From Sutcliffiella horikoshii DSM 8719 (GTDB lineage Bacteria > Bacillota > Bacilli > Bacillales > Bacillaceae_I): a stretch of DNA of 64,000 nucleotides. Each line of letters starts with the position of its first letter. Positions within the stretch are counted from its first letter, which is position 1. A program made the position numbers and the translations under genes. The DNA lies in assembly GCA_001648575.1 (NCBI GenBank), contig LQXN01000065.1, positions 124,001 to 188,000 of the forward strand, given 5' to 3'. Shown here one piece after another: positions 8,379 through 16,674 of this stretch. The notes under the pieces are model-generated. The model was not told the origin of the DNA and searched no databases. It was given only the letters and a program-made list of their open reading frames with translations.

Positions 8379-9278
8379 ATGAGAGTCTGGCATAATTTAC
8401 GAAAAGATATAGTGGGCTGTGTTTCCCTCTTATTCATTTTAGGATTGCTGATTGCGGGAATATTTGCCCCGGTATTTGCCCCTTATGATCCTAATGAAGT
8501 GAATATGGCTTTACGCTATGCTTCCCCATCATTTTCACATTGGCTTGGGAATGACCATTTAGGCAGATGCATCCTCTCTAGAATTATCTATGGAATTAGA
8601 CCGAGTGTTCTATGGGTATTGGCAGTTCTTTTTGTTTCCGTTTTTATTGGCGGGGTCTTGGGCTTTTTAGCCGGTTATTTTAGAGGGAAAGTAGATATTG
8701 TCATCATGAGGCTTTGTGATATAATGCTCTCTTTTCCAGGTTATGTAATGGCACTTGCTGTCATTGGGATCCTGGGAGTTGGTTTGGAAAATATCCTGAT
8801 TGCCTTTGCGCTGATCAAGCGGGCTTGGTTTGCAAGGGTGATCCGCACGTCTGTCATGCAGTTCGTAGAGCTTGATTATATAAAGTTCGCCAAGGTTTCT
8901 GGAAGTGGAAACGGAAGGATTTTAAGAAAGCATATCTTGCCGGTAACATTTGCCGATATTACAGTCGTTGCAAGTGGTTCTATCGGATCGATGATTTTGC
9001 AGATCTCTGGGTTCTCTTTCCTGGGCTTGGGAATTCAGGCACCACATGCAGAGTGGGGGATGATGCTAAATGAGGCAAGGGAAGTGATGTTCATCAGACC
9101 AGAGATGATGCTCGCACCGGGGATTGCCATCGTACTTGTTGTCATGGCATTTAACTTTTTATCCGATTCCCTTCAAGTTGCCCTAGACCCCAAACTGGTC
9201 CGGATGAAAAATAAGAGGGTTTGGTGGAAGCGACAGAAAGCTAGTTTGCAAGCTAAAGAGGTGACCAACTACCAATGA
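8379..9278 (+). CDS. cntC: Metallophore ABC transporter permease CntC
   Basis: 299-residue DppC/NikC-type permease with six predicted helices. The EAA loop is at about 165-190 (DYIKFAKVSGSGNGRILRKHILP), and SFLGLGIQAPHAEWGMMLNEAR is the typical C-terminal signature. The start directly follows the stop of cntB, with AAAGGAG inside the upstream gene, so the two are translationally linked. Pairs with CntB. Confidence 0.85.
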   Translation: MRVWHNLRKDIVGCVSLLFILGLLIAGIFAPVFAPYDPNEVNMALRYASPSFSHWLGNDHLGRCILSRIIYGIRPSVLWVLAVLFVSVFIGGVLGFLAGYFRGKVDIVIMRLCDIMLSFPGYVMALAVIGILGVGLENILIAFALIKRAWFARVIRTSVMQFVELDYIKFAKVSGSGNGRILRKHILPVTFADITVVASGSIGSMILQISGFSFLGLGIQAPHAEWGMMLNEAREVMFIRPEMMLAPGIAIVLVVMAFNFLSDSLQVALDPKLVRMKNKRVWWKRQKASLQAKEVTNYQ

Positions 9279-10090
9279 ATCTATTAGAGGTACATAATTT
9301 ACAAGTTCAGGATACCATTTCAGGGAAGCTTCTTGTGAAAGGAAGCAGTTTTTCAGTGGGTGATGGAAACTGTCTCGCTATCGTGGGGGAGAGCGGAAGC
9401 GGTAAATCGGTGACAAGCAAAGCCATCATGCGTCTAAATAAGCCAGTCCTTCAGACAAAAGGAAGTGTCTTATTTAAAGGGGAGGAACTGACCCGGCTTT
9501 CAGATAAGGAAATGAGAAGAAGAAGAGGGAAAAGCATATGCATGATTATGCAAAATGGAATGAGTGCGTTTAACCCTACCAGTGTCATAGGAGTCCATCT
9601 CAGAGAGACGCTTTCTATGCACTTAGGTGTGACGAAGTCCCAGGCAGATGCGAAAATGATCCCAGCCCTTGAGCGGGTGATGATAAAAAATCCATCCGAC
9701 CTACTGGATAAATACCCCCACCAGCTCTCAGGTGGAATGCTGCAGCGTGTCATGATAGCCCTGGCGATCGTATTGGAACCGGATCTCATTATTGCGGATG
9801 AGCCGACAACCGCTTTAGACACGATATCACAGTATGAGGTGGTCGAAGAGTTTAAGAAGTTGCGCGAACGTTTGGGAACTTCCATGATCTTCATCTCACA
9901 TGATCTAGGTGTGGTGCAACGGATAGCAGAAAATGTCATCGTCATGAAGGATGGAGCAATCGTGGAAAGCGGGACCACCCAAAAAATTTTCAATGACGCG
10001 AATCATCCATACACGAAATACCTGGTGGCAACGAGACTTTCATTAAGTAATCATTTCAAAAAGATTATGGAGGGATCCAGTTGTTACTAG
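9275..10090 (+). CDS. cntD: Metallophore ABC transporter ATPase CntD
   Basis: 271-residue ATPase. Walker A GESGSGKS is at about 37-44, the Q-loop is in MIMQNGMSAFNP, the signature LSGGM sits around 149-153 and Walker B is LIIADEP. The Q-loop region and the C-terminus (NHFKKIMEG) match CntD more than NikD. It overlaps cntC by 4 nt (ATGA) and cntF by 10 nt, so the operon is tightly coupled. It hydrolyses ATP to drive import. Confidence 0.85.
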   Translation: MNLLEVHNLQVQDTISGKLLVKGSSFSVGDGNCLAIVGESGSGKSVTSKAIMRLNKPVLQTKGSVLFKGEELTRLSDKEMRRRRGKSICMIMQNGMSAFNPTSVIGVHLRETLSMHLGVTKSQADAKMIPALERVMIKNPSDLLDKYPHQLSGGMLQRVMIALAIVLEPDLIIADEPTTALDTISQYEVVEEFKKLRERLGTSMIFISHDLGVVQRIAENVIVMKDGAIVESGTTQKIFNDANHPYTKYLVATRLSLSNHFKKIMEGSSCY

Positions 10091-10824
10091 TAAAAGACGT
10101 AGAAAAATCGTATAAAAAAGGCGGATTATTTTCTAAGGAGAAACAAAAAGTCTTACATAAAGTCACGCTAGAATGCAGGGCTGGAGAATGTCTAGGCATC
10201 ATTGGAGAGAGTGGGAGCGGAAAATCCACACTCGGACGGATGATTCTTGGAGTGGAAAAACCTGACAGTGGGAGTGTTACACTTCAAGAGTTGCCGACCC
10301 ATTTAAGGAAAACGAGGCTTGGAAAAATCAGTGCCGTCTTTCAAGACTATAAATCTTCTATTAACCCATTCTTTACTGTAAAAGATGCCATCCTTGAACC
10401 ATTGCAGGTATTAGGAAGGAAAGATATAGGAGATGCGCGGCTGATGGATCTGTTAGAAAAGGTCGATCTTCCTGGCAACTATCTGAAAAAGTATCCACAC
10501 GAGTTATCGGGCGGGGAAGTACAACGTGTTTGTATAGCAAGGGCCATCGCAACAGAGCCTGCTTGTATCCTATTCGATGAAGCCATCAGCTCGTTGGATG
10601 TCTCCGTCCAAGTTCAGGTGCTGAATCTTTTAAAAGAATTAAAAAGCAACCACGACATGAGTTTCATCTTCATCACTCATGACATCCAAGCGGCAGCTTA
10701 TCTTTGCGACAGGATGATCATTTTCAAAGACGGTCAAATCGAAGAAACGGTTAGAACGCAAGATTTAGGCCAGGTCCAATCATCCTATGCAAAAAAACTA
10801 CTAGAGTCATTACTGACGATATAA
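10081..10824 (+). CDS. cntF: Metallophore ABC transporter ATPase CntF
   Basis: 247-residue second ATPase of the importer. Walker A GESGSGKST is at about 43-51, the signature is LSGGE, and Walker B is CILFDEAISSLD, where Ala replaces the usual Pro after DE. The switch histidine is in FITHD. It starts at TTG 10081 inside the end of cntD, with GGAGGG 6 nt upstream. It pairs with CntD as the heterodimeric motor. Confidence 0.85.
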   Translation: MLLVKDVEKSYKKGGLFSKEKQKVLHKVTLECRAGECLGIIGESGSGKSTLGRMILGVEKPDSGSVTLQELPTHLRKTRLGKISAVFQDYKSSINPFFTVKDAILEPLQVLGRKDIGDARLMDLLEKVDLPGNYLKKYPHELSGGEVQRVCIARAIATEPACILFDEAISSLDVSVQVQVLNLLKELKSNHDMSFIFITHDIQAAAYLCDRMIIFKDGQIEETVRTQDLGQVQSSYAKKLLESLLTI

Positions 10825-10836
10825 GGAGAGGGACAG

Positions 10837-11961
10837 ATGAAAGGCGCGTTATCTTGGCCCTTTATGCGGCTGTATATCCTGGTGCTCTTCTATTTCAGTG
10901 CCAATGCCATCTTAAATGTCATCATTCCTTTGCAAGGAAAAGCACTTGGAGCAACTAATACAACAATAGGACTCATTATGGGAGCCTATTTATTTACCAC
11001 GATGTTCCTCAGGCCATGGGCGGGATATTTAATCGCTCGATATGGGCCCATACCCATTTTACGGACCATTTTGGTTGTAAATGGAATAGCCTTGGTCTTA
11101 TATGCTGTTACTGGGCTTGGCGGATATGCATTTGCCAGGATCCTGCAGGGAGTCTGCACGGCTTTCTTTTCCATGGCGTTGCAGATCGGGATCATGGATG
11201 CACTTCCCGAAAAAGATCGCTCCCAAGGAATATCATTGTATTCCCTTTTTTCCTATATTCCCGGTATCGTGGGTCCGCTCTTGGCACTTGGGATTTGGCA
11301 AGAGGGAATGGGAACCTTCGGAATGGTCATGGTCACGCTGGCCATAGTTACAGGGATAATCGGTTTTACGGCTAAGGTAGGAGAAAAGCAAGAGGTAAAA
11401 GGAAGCGCCCCAACTTTAGGGATGGGAAAGGCAATACGTCAATTAGTAGCCAATTCAGACCTTACAAGAAGCTGCACATTAATGCTCTTCGGGTCGATTG
11501 TGTTTGGGGCGACGACCATCTTCATTCCGCTTTATGCACTGCAAGTCCCCAGTGGAAATGCAGGAATCTTTCTGATGTTGATGGCCGCCACGGTTGTCGT
11601 ATCACGCTTTACTTTACGTAAAAGCATACCATCAGATGGTAAATGGCATTCTACCTTTATGATAGGTACAATGCTATTACTCACAATAGGAACACTAAGT
11701 ATCAGCTATGCGGTAGAAGGTGGGGCTGGGTTCTTCTATTTTGGTGCCAACCCATCGCTCACAACGTATCTTAGCCTTGTTCTACCAAAGGCTAGTCGGA
11801 ATGTGTTATTAGGGCTCTTTATAGCATCGGCTGACTTAGGGGTGAGTATGGGAGGCGCTGTCATGGGGCCGGTTGCGGACTTAACTTCTTACTCGACCGT
11901 ATACCTGGTCTGTTCGGTGCTTGGGGGAATCATGGCAGTTGTGGCATACCGTCAAGGGTAG
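10837..11961 (+). CDS. cntE: Metallophore exporter CntE (MFS)
   Basis: 374-residue MFS protein beginning MKGALSWPFMRLYILVLFYFSANAIL, closely like the start of Staphylococcus CntE, which exports newly made staphylopine. It has about 11-12 helices and the motif FARILQGVCTAFFSM in helix 4. It follows cntF by 12 nt with its own AAGGAGAGGG site and ends the operon before a terminator. Its presence is notable because the biosynthesis genes cntKLM are not in the window: either they lie elsewhere in the genome, or the exporter clears imported metallophore. Confidence 0.85.
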   Translation: MKGALSWPFMRLYILVLFYFSANAILNVIIPLQGKALGATNTTIGLIMGAYLFTTMFLRPWAGYLIARYGPIPILRTILVVNGIALVLYAVTGLGGYAFARILQGVCTAFFSMALQIGIMDALPEKDRSQGISLYSLFSYIPGIVGPLLALGIWQEGMGTFGMVMVTLAIVTGIIGFTAKVGEKQEVKGSAPTLGMGKAIRQLVANSDLTRSCTLMLFGSIVFGATTIFIPLYALQVPSGNAGIFLMLMAATVVVSRFTLRKSIPSDGKWHSTFMIGTMLLLTIGTLSISYAVEGGAGFFYFGANPSLTTYLSLVLPKASRNVLLGLFIASADLGVSMGGAVMGPVADLTSYSTVYLVCSVLGGIMAVVAYRQG

Positions 11962-11963
11962 GT

Positions 11964-11997
11964 GGTCAAGGGGGACAGGTCCCCTTGACCGTTTTTT
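11964..11997 (+). terminator. Intrinsic terminator of the cnt operon
   Basis: GGTCAAGGGG (11964-11973) and CCCCTTGACC (11981-11990) form a perfect 10-bp stem followed by GTTTTTT. Its loop region GGGACAGGT is the same motif found in the REP-like hairpins elsewhere in the window. Confidence 0.9.
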
Positions 11998-12024
11998 GTT
12001 AGACGGACAGGCATCCCGATCTTT

Positions 12025-12579
12025 CTAATTTTTATACATTGTCAGCTTCTTATCTGCAGAAGTCCGCTCTCTCTTTGGTGGCACCTTTTCAAAGTATCCC
12101 ATATGCAAGAACCCGACAATCTTTTCTCCAGGCTGTACGCCTAAAATTGTATGGACCTTTGGATCGTATATATGTGGATTGGTTTTCCAGACAACGCCAA
12201 GCTTTTGTTCCCAGGCAAGCAGCTGGAAGTTCTGAATTAGCGAGCTGACCGCCCCAAAGTTTTCCTCCCATTGTTTTTGTCTCGGGTCTTCCTCCATAAC
12301 CACGATCAGAAAGGCAGCCGGCTGACTGAAATAATTCCTTCTATTTTCCTGCATCTCTGGTGGAAAGGTTTTGACCAGCTTTTCAACAAATCCTTCTTTC
12401 TCACTCGAAGAAACAAAAATGAACCGCCAAGGCTCTCTTAATCCATGGTTTGGTGCCCAGACTGCATCGTCTAGTAGTTCAAGTACGGTTTCCTGGGTCA
12501 CTTCTTTATCGGTATATCCAGCTTTTATAGAACGTCTCTCACGAATGGTTTGAGCTAAGGTTGATTTATTCTTTTCCAT
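12025..12579 (-). CDS. Nitroreductase-family flavoprotein, YfhC-like
   Basis: 184 residues beginning with the FMN-binding RERRSIKAGYTDKEV (about 13-27) and APNHGLREPWRFIF (42-55), hallmarks of single-domain nitroreductases, with a conserved IVGFLHMGYF near the end. It should reduce a quinone, nitro compound or flavin using NAD(P)H. A Fur box lies upstream, which fits Bacillus YfhC, reported as part of the Fur regulon; an iron-related reductase role is inferred. It is convergent with the cnt operon. Confidence 0.8.
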   Translation of the reverse strand: MEKNKSTLAQTIRERRSIKAGYTDKEVTQETVLELLDDAVWAPNHGLREPWRFIFVSSSEKEGFVEKLVKTFPPEMQENRRNYFSQPAAFLIVVMEEDPRQKQWEENFGAVSSLIQNFQLLAWEQKLGVVWKTNPHIYDPKVHTILGVQPGEKIVGFLHMGYFEKVPPKRERTSADKKLTMYKN

Positions 12580-12611
12580 TGGATTGTCTCCTTTTTAACC
12601 TTTTTTATCAT

Positions 12612-12630
12612 GAATGTGATTATCATTCTC
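12612..12630 (-). promoter_or_regulatory. Fur box upstream of the nitroreductase
   Basis: On the minus strand GAGAATGATAATCACATTC matches 15 of 19 positions of the Fur consensus GATAATGATAATCATTATC. It lies 33-51 nt upstream of the nitroreductase start, where it would overlap the promoter. Confidence 0.7.
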
Positions 12631-12782
12631 AATTACATTGTAGTATAGATTTTTATTTAATTCCATATCTATGGGAGAAAAGAAAAAATGTTCATTTAGA
12701 TAAGAGCGACTCATTAAAGAGAGTTGTAACTTTTTCCAGGTCCATTCGTAATTAATAGTAGAGAAAGAAAGGGGATCCACAC

Positions 12783-13313
12783 ATGTCAAAAAACATATAC
12801 ATAGTCAGGCATTGCCAAGCTGAAGGGCAACCACCAGAATCGCAGCTTACAGAAGAAGGATTCAAACAAGCTGAGGAGTTAGCCTTATTTTTTTCCCACA
12901 TACCAGTAGACCGAATTGTATCAAGCCCTTTCTTGCGAGCCATCCAAACTGTTAAACCATTAAGCAAAGAATGGAACATAAGCCTAGAGGTCGATGATCG
13001 CTTGGCTGAACGCACGCTCAGTTCCGTAGATTTACCAGACTGGATGAAAAAACTGGAAGCAACCTATGAAGATTTGGACCTGAAATTTGAAGGCGGGGAA
13101 TCCAGCAGAGATGCAATGGACCGGATCGTCTGCGTGGTAGAAGAAGCTTTTAAAAGTGACGCGGAAAATATCATTATCGTGACACACGGAAATATCATGT
13201 CGCTGCTGTTGAAAAACTATCAAGAGAGCTTTGGGTTCGAAGACTGGAAGAACTTAAGGAATCCAGATGTGTTTCTTTTGAAAAGAGGCGTGGTACCTTT
13301 CCGTCTCACTTAG
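12783..13313 (+). CDS. Histidine phosphatase family protein
   Basis: 176 residues. The phosphate-binding RHC motif is at 9-11 (catalytic His10), the second histidine is in VTHGN (His135), and the acid is probably Glu76 in LAERTLS. It is of the small phosphoglycerate-mutase-like type (PhoE or CobC relatives) that removes phosphate from small molecules; the substrate is unknown. Good AAAGGGG site. A relic of a second copy's C-terminus lies about 0.7 kb downstream. Confidence 0.8.
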   Translation: MSKNIYIVRHCQAEGQPPESQLTEEGFKQAEELALFFSHIPVDRIVSSPFLRAIQTVKPLSKEWNISLEVDDRLAERTLSSVDLPDWMKKLEATYEDLDLKFEGGESSRDAMDRIVCVVEEAFKSDAENIIIVTHGNIMSLLLKNYQESFGFEDWKNLRNPDVFLLKRGVVPFRLT

Positions 13314-13326
13314 GAGAGTGAGAGAT

Positions 13327-13356
13327 ATGGAATACGGATTTTGGCTGGCTTTTTAA
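13327..13356 (+). pseudogene. 5' relic of a CPBP-protease-like gene
   Basis: GAGAGTGAGAG, ATG, then MEYGFWLAF and a stop. This closely matches the start of the intact CPBP gene at 15224 (GAGAGTGACTGTC, then MEYGMWFVVIF). Only the leader and nine codons remain, directly after the histidine phosphatase stop. Confidence 0.45.
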
Positions 13357-13405
13357 TTGATTATCTGGTGATATAAGGTCATAACGGTAATGCAACCTCC
13401 CCAAT

Positions 13406-13489
13406 TATTCAATAAATGCTTCAAAGTATTCAATAAAAAGCACGAATTATACGATAAACCGTCAAAAGTATTCAATAAATCAGTTGAAA
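13406..13489. repeat. Four tandem 21-nt repeats, TATTCAATAAA family
   Basis: Units start at 13406, 13427, 13448 and 13469. Each is exactly 21 nt and opens with TATTCAATAAA (third unit TATACGATAAA), then 10 variable bases. The gap between the histidine phosphatase and the next gene (304 nt) holds only this array and the CPBP relic. Two related units occur at 15983-16024. Confidence 0.8.
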
Positions 13490-13617
13490 TTGATGACAAT
13501 CCATATTTTGTAAACGTAAAGCTTCCAAAATGGGCTGAAGGCCTAATAGAATGGTAGAAATTTTGGGTGTGAGAGGGGCAAAGTGCCAGCCTCTATAAAG
13601 AATCAAGGAGTGTGGAA

Positions 13618-13995
13618 ATGAAAACAGTGGAAGAAGTCATTAATAAGTATTTTCAAGCTTGGAACGAAGGATTTATTAGCAAAAATGGAGACGGCATTAG
13701 AAGTTTCATGTCACAGAATTTTGTTGGTTACTGGGCCCATTCCGAGATTACCCAGCCTGAACCGTATTTTTACTCGTATGATCTTAATAGTGTCTTGAGT
13801 CAAATAGATGATGCTGAAAAAACATTTGAGATATACTCAGTGGTTGAAAGAAATAACGGAAGCCAAAAAGTTGTCATGGGCAGGGAAACAAACGTTATAG
13901 GCGGAAGACCTTTTACTGCACAATGTATGTTTATCTGGAGACTTGAAGGAAGCGAATGGAAACTTTTGAGGGAATATATTGAGCTAGAGAAGTGA
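13618..13995 (+). CDS. SnoaL/NTF2-like fold protein
   Basis: 125 residues: a helical start (VEEVINKYFQAWNEGFISKNG), then strands including VVMGRETNVIGGRPFTAQCMFIWRLEGSEWKLLREYIE, the usual end of SnoaL/DUF4440 proteins. The cone-shaped fold binds or turns over small molecules; no function can be assigned. I chose the ATG at 13618 because AAGGAG lies 7-8 nt upstream; the GTG two codons earlier is too close. Confidence 0.65.
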   Translation: MKTVEEVINKYFQAWNEGFISKNGDGIRSFMSQNFVGYWAHSEITQPEPYFYSYDLNSVLSQIDDAEKTFEIYSVVERNNGSQKVVMGRETNVIGGRPFTAQCMFIWRLEGSEWKLLREYIELEK

Positions 13996-14027
13996 GTTGA
14001 AATGGGTCGCGGTCCCCACGACCCCAA

Positions 14028-14102
14028 AAGAATCCAGATGTGTTTCTACTTTCCTCAGATCGAGGGGAAATCACGGTGACCCGAACAGTCATAAGTAGAT
14101 GA
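14028..14102 (+). pseudogene. 3' relic of a histidine phosphatase gene
   Basis: The reading frame KNPDVFLLSSDRGEITVTR and a stop matches the last part of the intact phosphatase at 12783-13313 (LRNPDVFLLKRG...). There is no start or upstream coding part, so it is the tail of a decayed paralogue left between two small genes. Confidence 0.55.
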
Positions 14103-14135
14103 TTCAATTTTATTAAGTGGAAAGGATGATGTAAA

Positions 14136-14324
14136 GTGGATCTCTTATTGTGGGTTGCCATTGCCTTCTTCGTAATAGGATTTTCGGTGCTCTCCTATCT
14201 GAAAAGGAATCTCCAGGGTAGCAAAGAGCATACCCAACGTGGTTTATGGTTTATTATAGGGGCGTTTACTTGGGGGATTGTATGTATTTCTTTGGTAGTT
14301 TGGTGGTTTAATACAGCATTTTGA
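14136..14324 (+). CDS. Small two-helix membrane protein
   Basis: 62 residues with helices at about 3-20 and 38-57 and a basic, polar loop (KRNLQGSKEHTQRG). GTG start with AAAGGATGA upstream. I recognise no family. Its ribosome site and hydrophobic pattern support a real gene; it sits between the phosphatase relic and NAT. Confidence 0.5.
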   Translation: MDLLLWVAIAFFVIGFSVLSYLKRNLQGSKEHTQRGLWFIIGAFTWGIVCISLVVWWFNTAF

Positions 14325-14380
14325 GCATGAGGAACGAGGCTCGTACAGTCTCTGTCAACTCAAGCAGCTAAGGAGGAATT

Positions 14381-15199
14381 ATGACAAATTCAGAAGTAGT
14401 TAAAGGCTATATGCATCATCTTAATCTCGAGGCGGAGGCCCCGTCTCATCGTTTTTTAGAAAAGATTTGCACAGCACAGCTAAATACGTTTCCCTTTGAG
14501 AATATTGGTAAGTTATTACACCAGCAATCTAGTAGTTTCACTATTCCTTCGTTTGAGAAATTTGTATCCAATTTCCAAAAATTCAACTTTGGTGGAACAT
14601 GTTATACATTGAACGCAAACCTACTACTATTGCTGAGGGCCCTAGGGTTTGATTGTCACCATGTTATGCTCGGAAACGAACATATGGGTATTGTGGTCAT
14701 TCTTGATGATGCTTTTTATGTGGATTGTGGTGCTGCAGCTCCTTTCTTCAAGCCAGTCCGACTAAATGATGAAAACAACAATAACGTTCGGTTTGGAAAG
14801 GATGAGGTTTCTATCCTTCCTGTTGATTCCAAAGATAGCGACTATAAATATATCCGTTACACAAATGGCAAGCAAAGCGGTAAAGTGTGGCACTTTCAAT
14901 CTACTGAAAAAGCGAATATCAATGATTTCCAAAAAGTTATCGAAGAATCCTACAAGCCAGATGCTACTTTTATGACAATCTTAAGGTGTCAACTTTACCA
15001 AACGAACCTACAAAGAAGTGTCTCCCTAGTAAATAACAAATTCAGCATTCGTTATGAAAATGGGGAGATAGAAACAACTGCTTTAAATACTAAACAAGAA
15101 ATAATGGCAGTGATGGCAGATGAATTCTTTCTACCCAAGCTACCAGTCGAGGAAGCTGTTGATGCTTTGGAAAGAAGGGGAATAGATATCTTCAGCTAA
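14381..15199 (+). CDS. nat: Arylamine N-acetyltransferase
   Basis: 272 residues of the NAT family. The catalytic triad is visible: Cys74 in FGGTCYTLN, His101 in NEHMGIV and Asp115 in YVDCG. The NTFPFENI segment (about 35-42) is also conserved. It transfers acetyl from acetyl-CoA to arylamines or hydrazines, or acts on a natural amide-forming step. Good AAGGAGG site. It precedes the CPBP gene by 24 nt and may share a transcript. Confidence 0.85.
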   Translation: MTNSEVVKGYMHHLNLEAEAPSHRFLEKICTAQLNTFPFENIGKLLHQQSSSFTIPSFEKFVSNFQKFNFGGTCYTLNANLLLLLRALGFDCHHVMLGNEHMGIVVILDDAFYVDCGAAAPFFKPVRLNDENNNNVRFGKDEVSILPVDSKDSDYKYIRYTNGKQSGKVWHFQSTEKANINDFQKVIEESYKPDATFMTILRCQLYQTNLQRSVSLVNNKFSIRYENGEIETTALNTKQEIMAVMADEFFLPKLPVEEAVDALERRGIDIFS

Positions 15200-15223
15200 A
15201 TTTATCTGAGGAGAGTGACTGTC

Positions 15224-15943
15224 ATGGAGTATGGAATGTGGTTTGTAGTAATATTTGCCTTAATTTATGAACCTATTTTTGGTTATCGTGAATTTCAAAA
15301 GTTTAAAGTAGAGGTAAAGACAAACGAAAATGCGAGGGTCAAGTTTTATAAGAATAGCATTATTGGACTTTGGGTACCGACCATCTTTATTTTTTTATTA
15401 ATTGGTTTCACAGAGTTAACAGTACAGGATATTGGTTTATCGATGCCAAGCCTTAATACACAAACCTTAGGACCATGGGTAACCTACATCGTTTTCGCTA
15501 TTGCACTGCTCTATACAATTGGAATTTTGTATTATTCTATCGGTTATCATTATAGTTATAAAATTAGTGAAAAAATGAGACAAGTAAGGCAAAAGGAATC
15601 TGATAGTACCAGTTTTTTGGAAATGCTGCCTGTTACGAAGAGAGAGAAAGAAGTTTGGAATTATGTTTCACTGACTGCCGGAATTACAGAAGAAATAATA
15701 TATAGAGGTTTTTTAATGTTTGCCTTGTCGTTTTTGTTTCCTGATCTCTCTATTTGGGTCGTGATTTTGCTCTCTTCTATCTTGTTTGGTTTAGCACATA
15801 CTTATCAAGGGTTGGTCACAGGCGTAATAAGGACCACTATCTTTGGAATCGTCTTTTCTATCCTTTATATTGGTCTAGGGTCTATTGTGCCGCTTATCAT
15901 TCTCCACTTTCTAATTGATTATCTTGCCAAATTAGGAGACTAA
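15224..15943 (+). CDS. CPBP-family intramembrane protease
   Basis: 239 residues with about seven or eight helices. The Abi/CPBP motifs are complete: EEIIYRGF (Glu156, Glu157, Arg161), the His192 in FGLAHTYQG and a further His in LHFLID near the end. These glutamic proteases cleave within the membrane, some in bacteriocin immunity or prenyl-protein processing. I chose the ATG at 15224, about 9 nt after GAGGAG. No bacteriocin gene is close by. Confidence 0.8.
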   Translation: MEYGMWFVVIFALIYEPIFGYREFQKFKVEVKTNENARVKFYKNSIIGLWVPTIFIFLLIGFTELTVQDIGLSMPSLNTQTLGPWVTYIVFAIALLYTIGILYYSIGYHYSYKISEKMRQVRQKESDSTSFLEMLPVTKREKEVWNYVSLTAGITEEIIYRGFLMFALSFLFPDLSIWVVILLSSILFGLAHTYQGLVTGVIRTTIFGIVFSILYIGLGSIVPLIILHFLIDYLAKLGD

Positions 15944-15982
15944 ATGGAGAGGGGAGGCTGCAATCCTTACTCCAATTCCGTT

Positions 15983-16024
15983 TATAAAATAAACAGTCCA
16001 GATTATACAATCAATCGCATGAAT
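15983..16024. repeat. Two 21-nt repeat units, TATAnAATnAA family
   Basis: Two adjacent 21-nt units begin TATAAAATAAA (15983) and TATACAATCAA (16004). They share the head of the array at 13406-13489, and lie just ahead of the GNAT gene. Confidence 0.55.
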
Positions 16025-16070
16025 GATTAGAGGGACGGTTATTACAATAAAAGATAAGGGGGGTTCCGAA

Positions 16071-16577
16071 ATGTCAGAAATTTTCAAGTCTATGAAGTTT
16101 GAGATAGTGACTAAAAGGCTTTACCTACGGATGTGGGAAGAATCTGATGTGTTGTGGTACCGGGAACTCGTTGGGGAACGGGGGGTGGACAAACCAACTC
16201 TCGAAGCTGCAAGGGATAAAATTATCCTTTTTCGTGAAAGGGCTATAGAAAGTGGAATTAGTCTACTCCCTATCTGCCGTCGAGATGAAGGGGATGTCAT
16301 TGGGTATTGTGGTTTGATTATCGGCCGTTCCACCTTAGAAGAACCTGAAATTGCTTATGAGTTATTTAAAAGAGTACATGGTCAAGGATATGCAACGGAA
16401 GCCGCATCAGCAGTTATGGAAGCTGCAGTTGCCACGGGACGGCGAAGAATTTGGTCTACTGTACGTGCCTGGAACCATCCATCTTTTCGAGTTCTAGAGA
16501 AAATAGGATTCAAGCGACACCACAGTGATTGGGACGAAAAAGGGGAGATCGTTTGGAATGTAAGGGATCTTAATTAG
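16071..16577 (+). CDS. GNAT N-acetyltransferase, RimJ/RimL type
   Basis: 168 residues: KRLYLRMWEESDV at the start, then the acetyl-CoA site around GRSTLEEPEIAYELFKRVHGQGYATEAASAVMEAA (about 87-121), and RVLEKIGFKR, the usual end of RimJ/RimL-type GNATs. The substrate is unknown. I chose the ATG at 16071 since AAGGGGGG sits 7 nt upstream; an earlier ATG (16023) has no site. Confidence 0.8.
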   Translation: MSEIFKSMKFEIVTKRLYLRMWEESDVLWYRELVGERGVDKPTLEAARDKIILFRERAIESGISLLPICRRDEGDVIGYCGLIIGRSTLEEPEIAYELFKRVHGQGYATEAASAVMEAAVATGRRRIWSTVRAWNHPSFRVLEKIGFKRHHSDWDEKGEIVWNVRDLN

Positions 16578-16641
16578 AGGGAAGGTTCTTGCGCTTCTTA
16601 ATGTAAGTAACTTGAATATGAAAGCCCCTGGCTTGGAAAAA

Positions 16642-16673
16642 GGGTCGAAGACTGTCTCCTTCGACCCACTCTT
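16642..16673. terminator. Bidirectional terminator
   Basis: GGGTCGAAG (16642-16650) and CTTCGACCC (16659-16667) form a stem with a TTTTT run to the right for the GNAT gene and, on the other strand, TTTTT after the stem for the small gene at 16675-16917. Confidence 0.8.
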
Positions 16674-16674
16674 T

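Noticed and set aside
9451-9993. 180-codon open frame antisense to cntD
   Set aside because: It lies wholly opposite a conserved ATPase gene, has no ribosome site and no family resemblance; it is a shadow.
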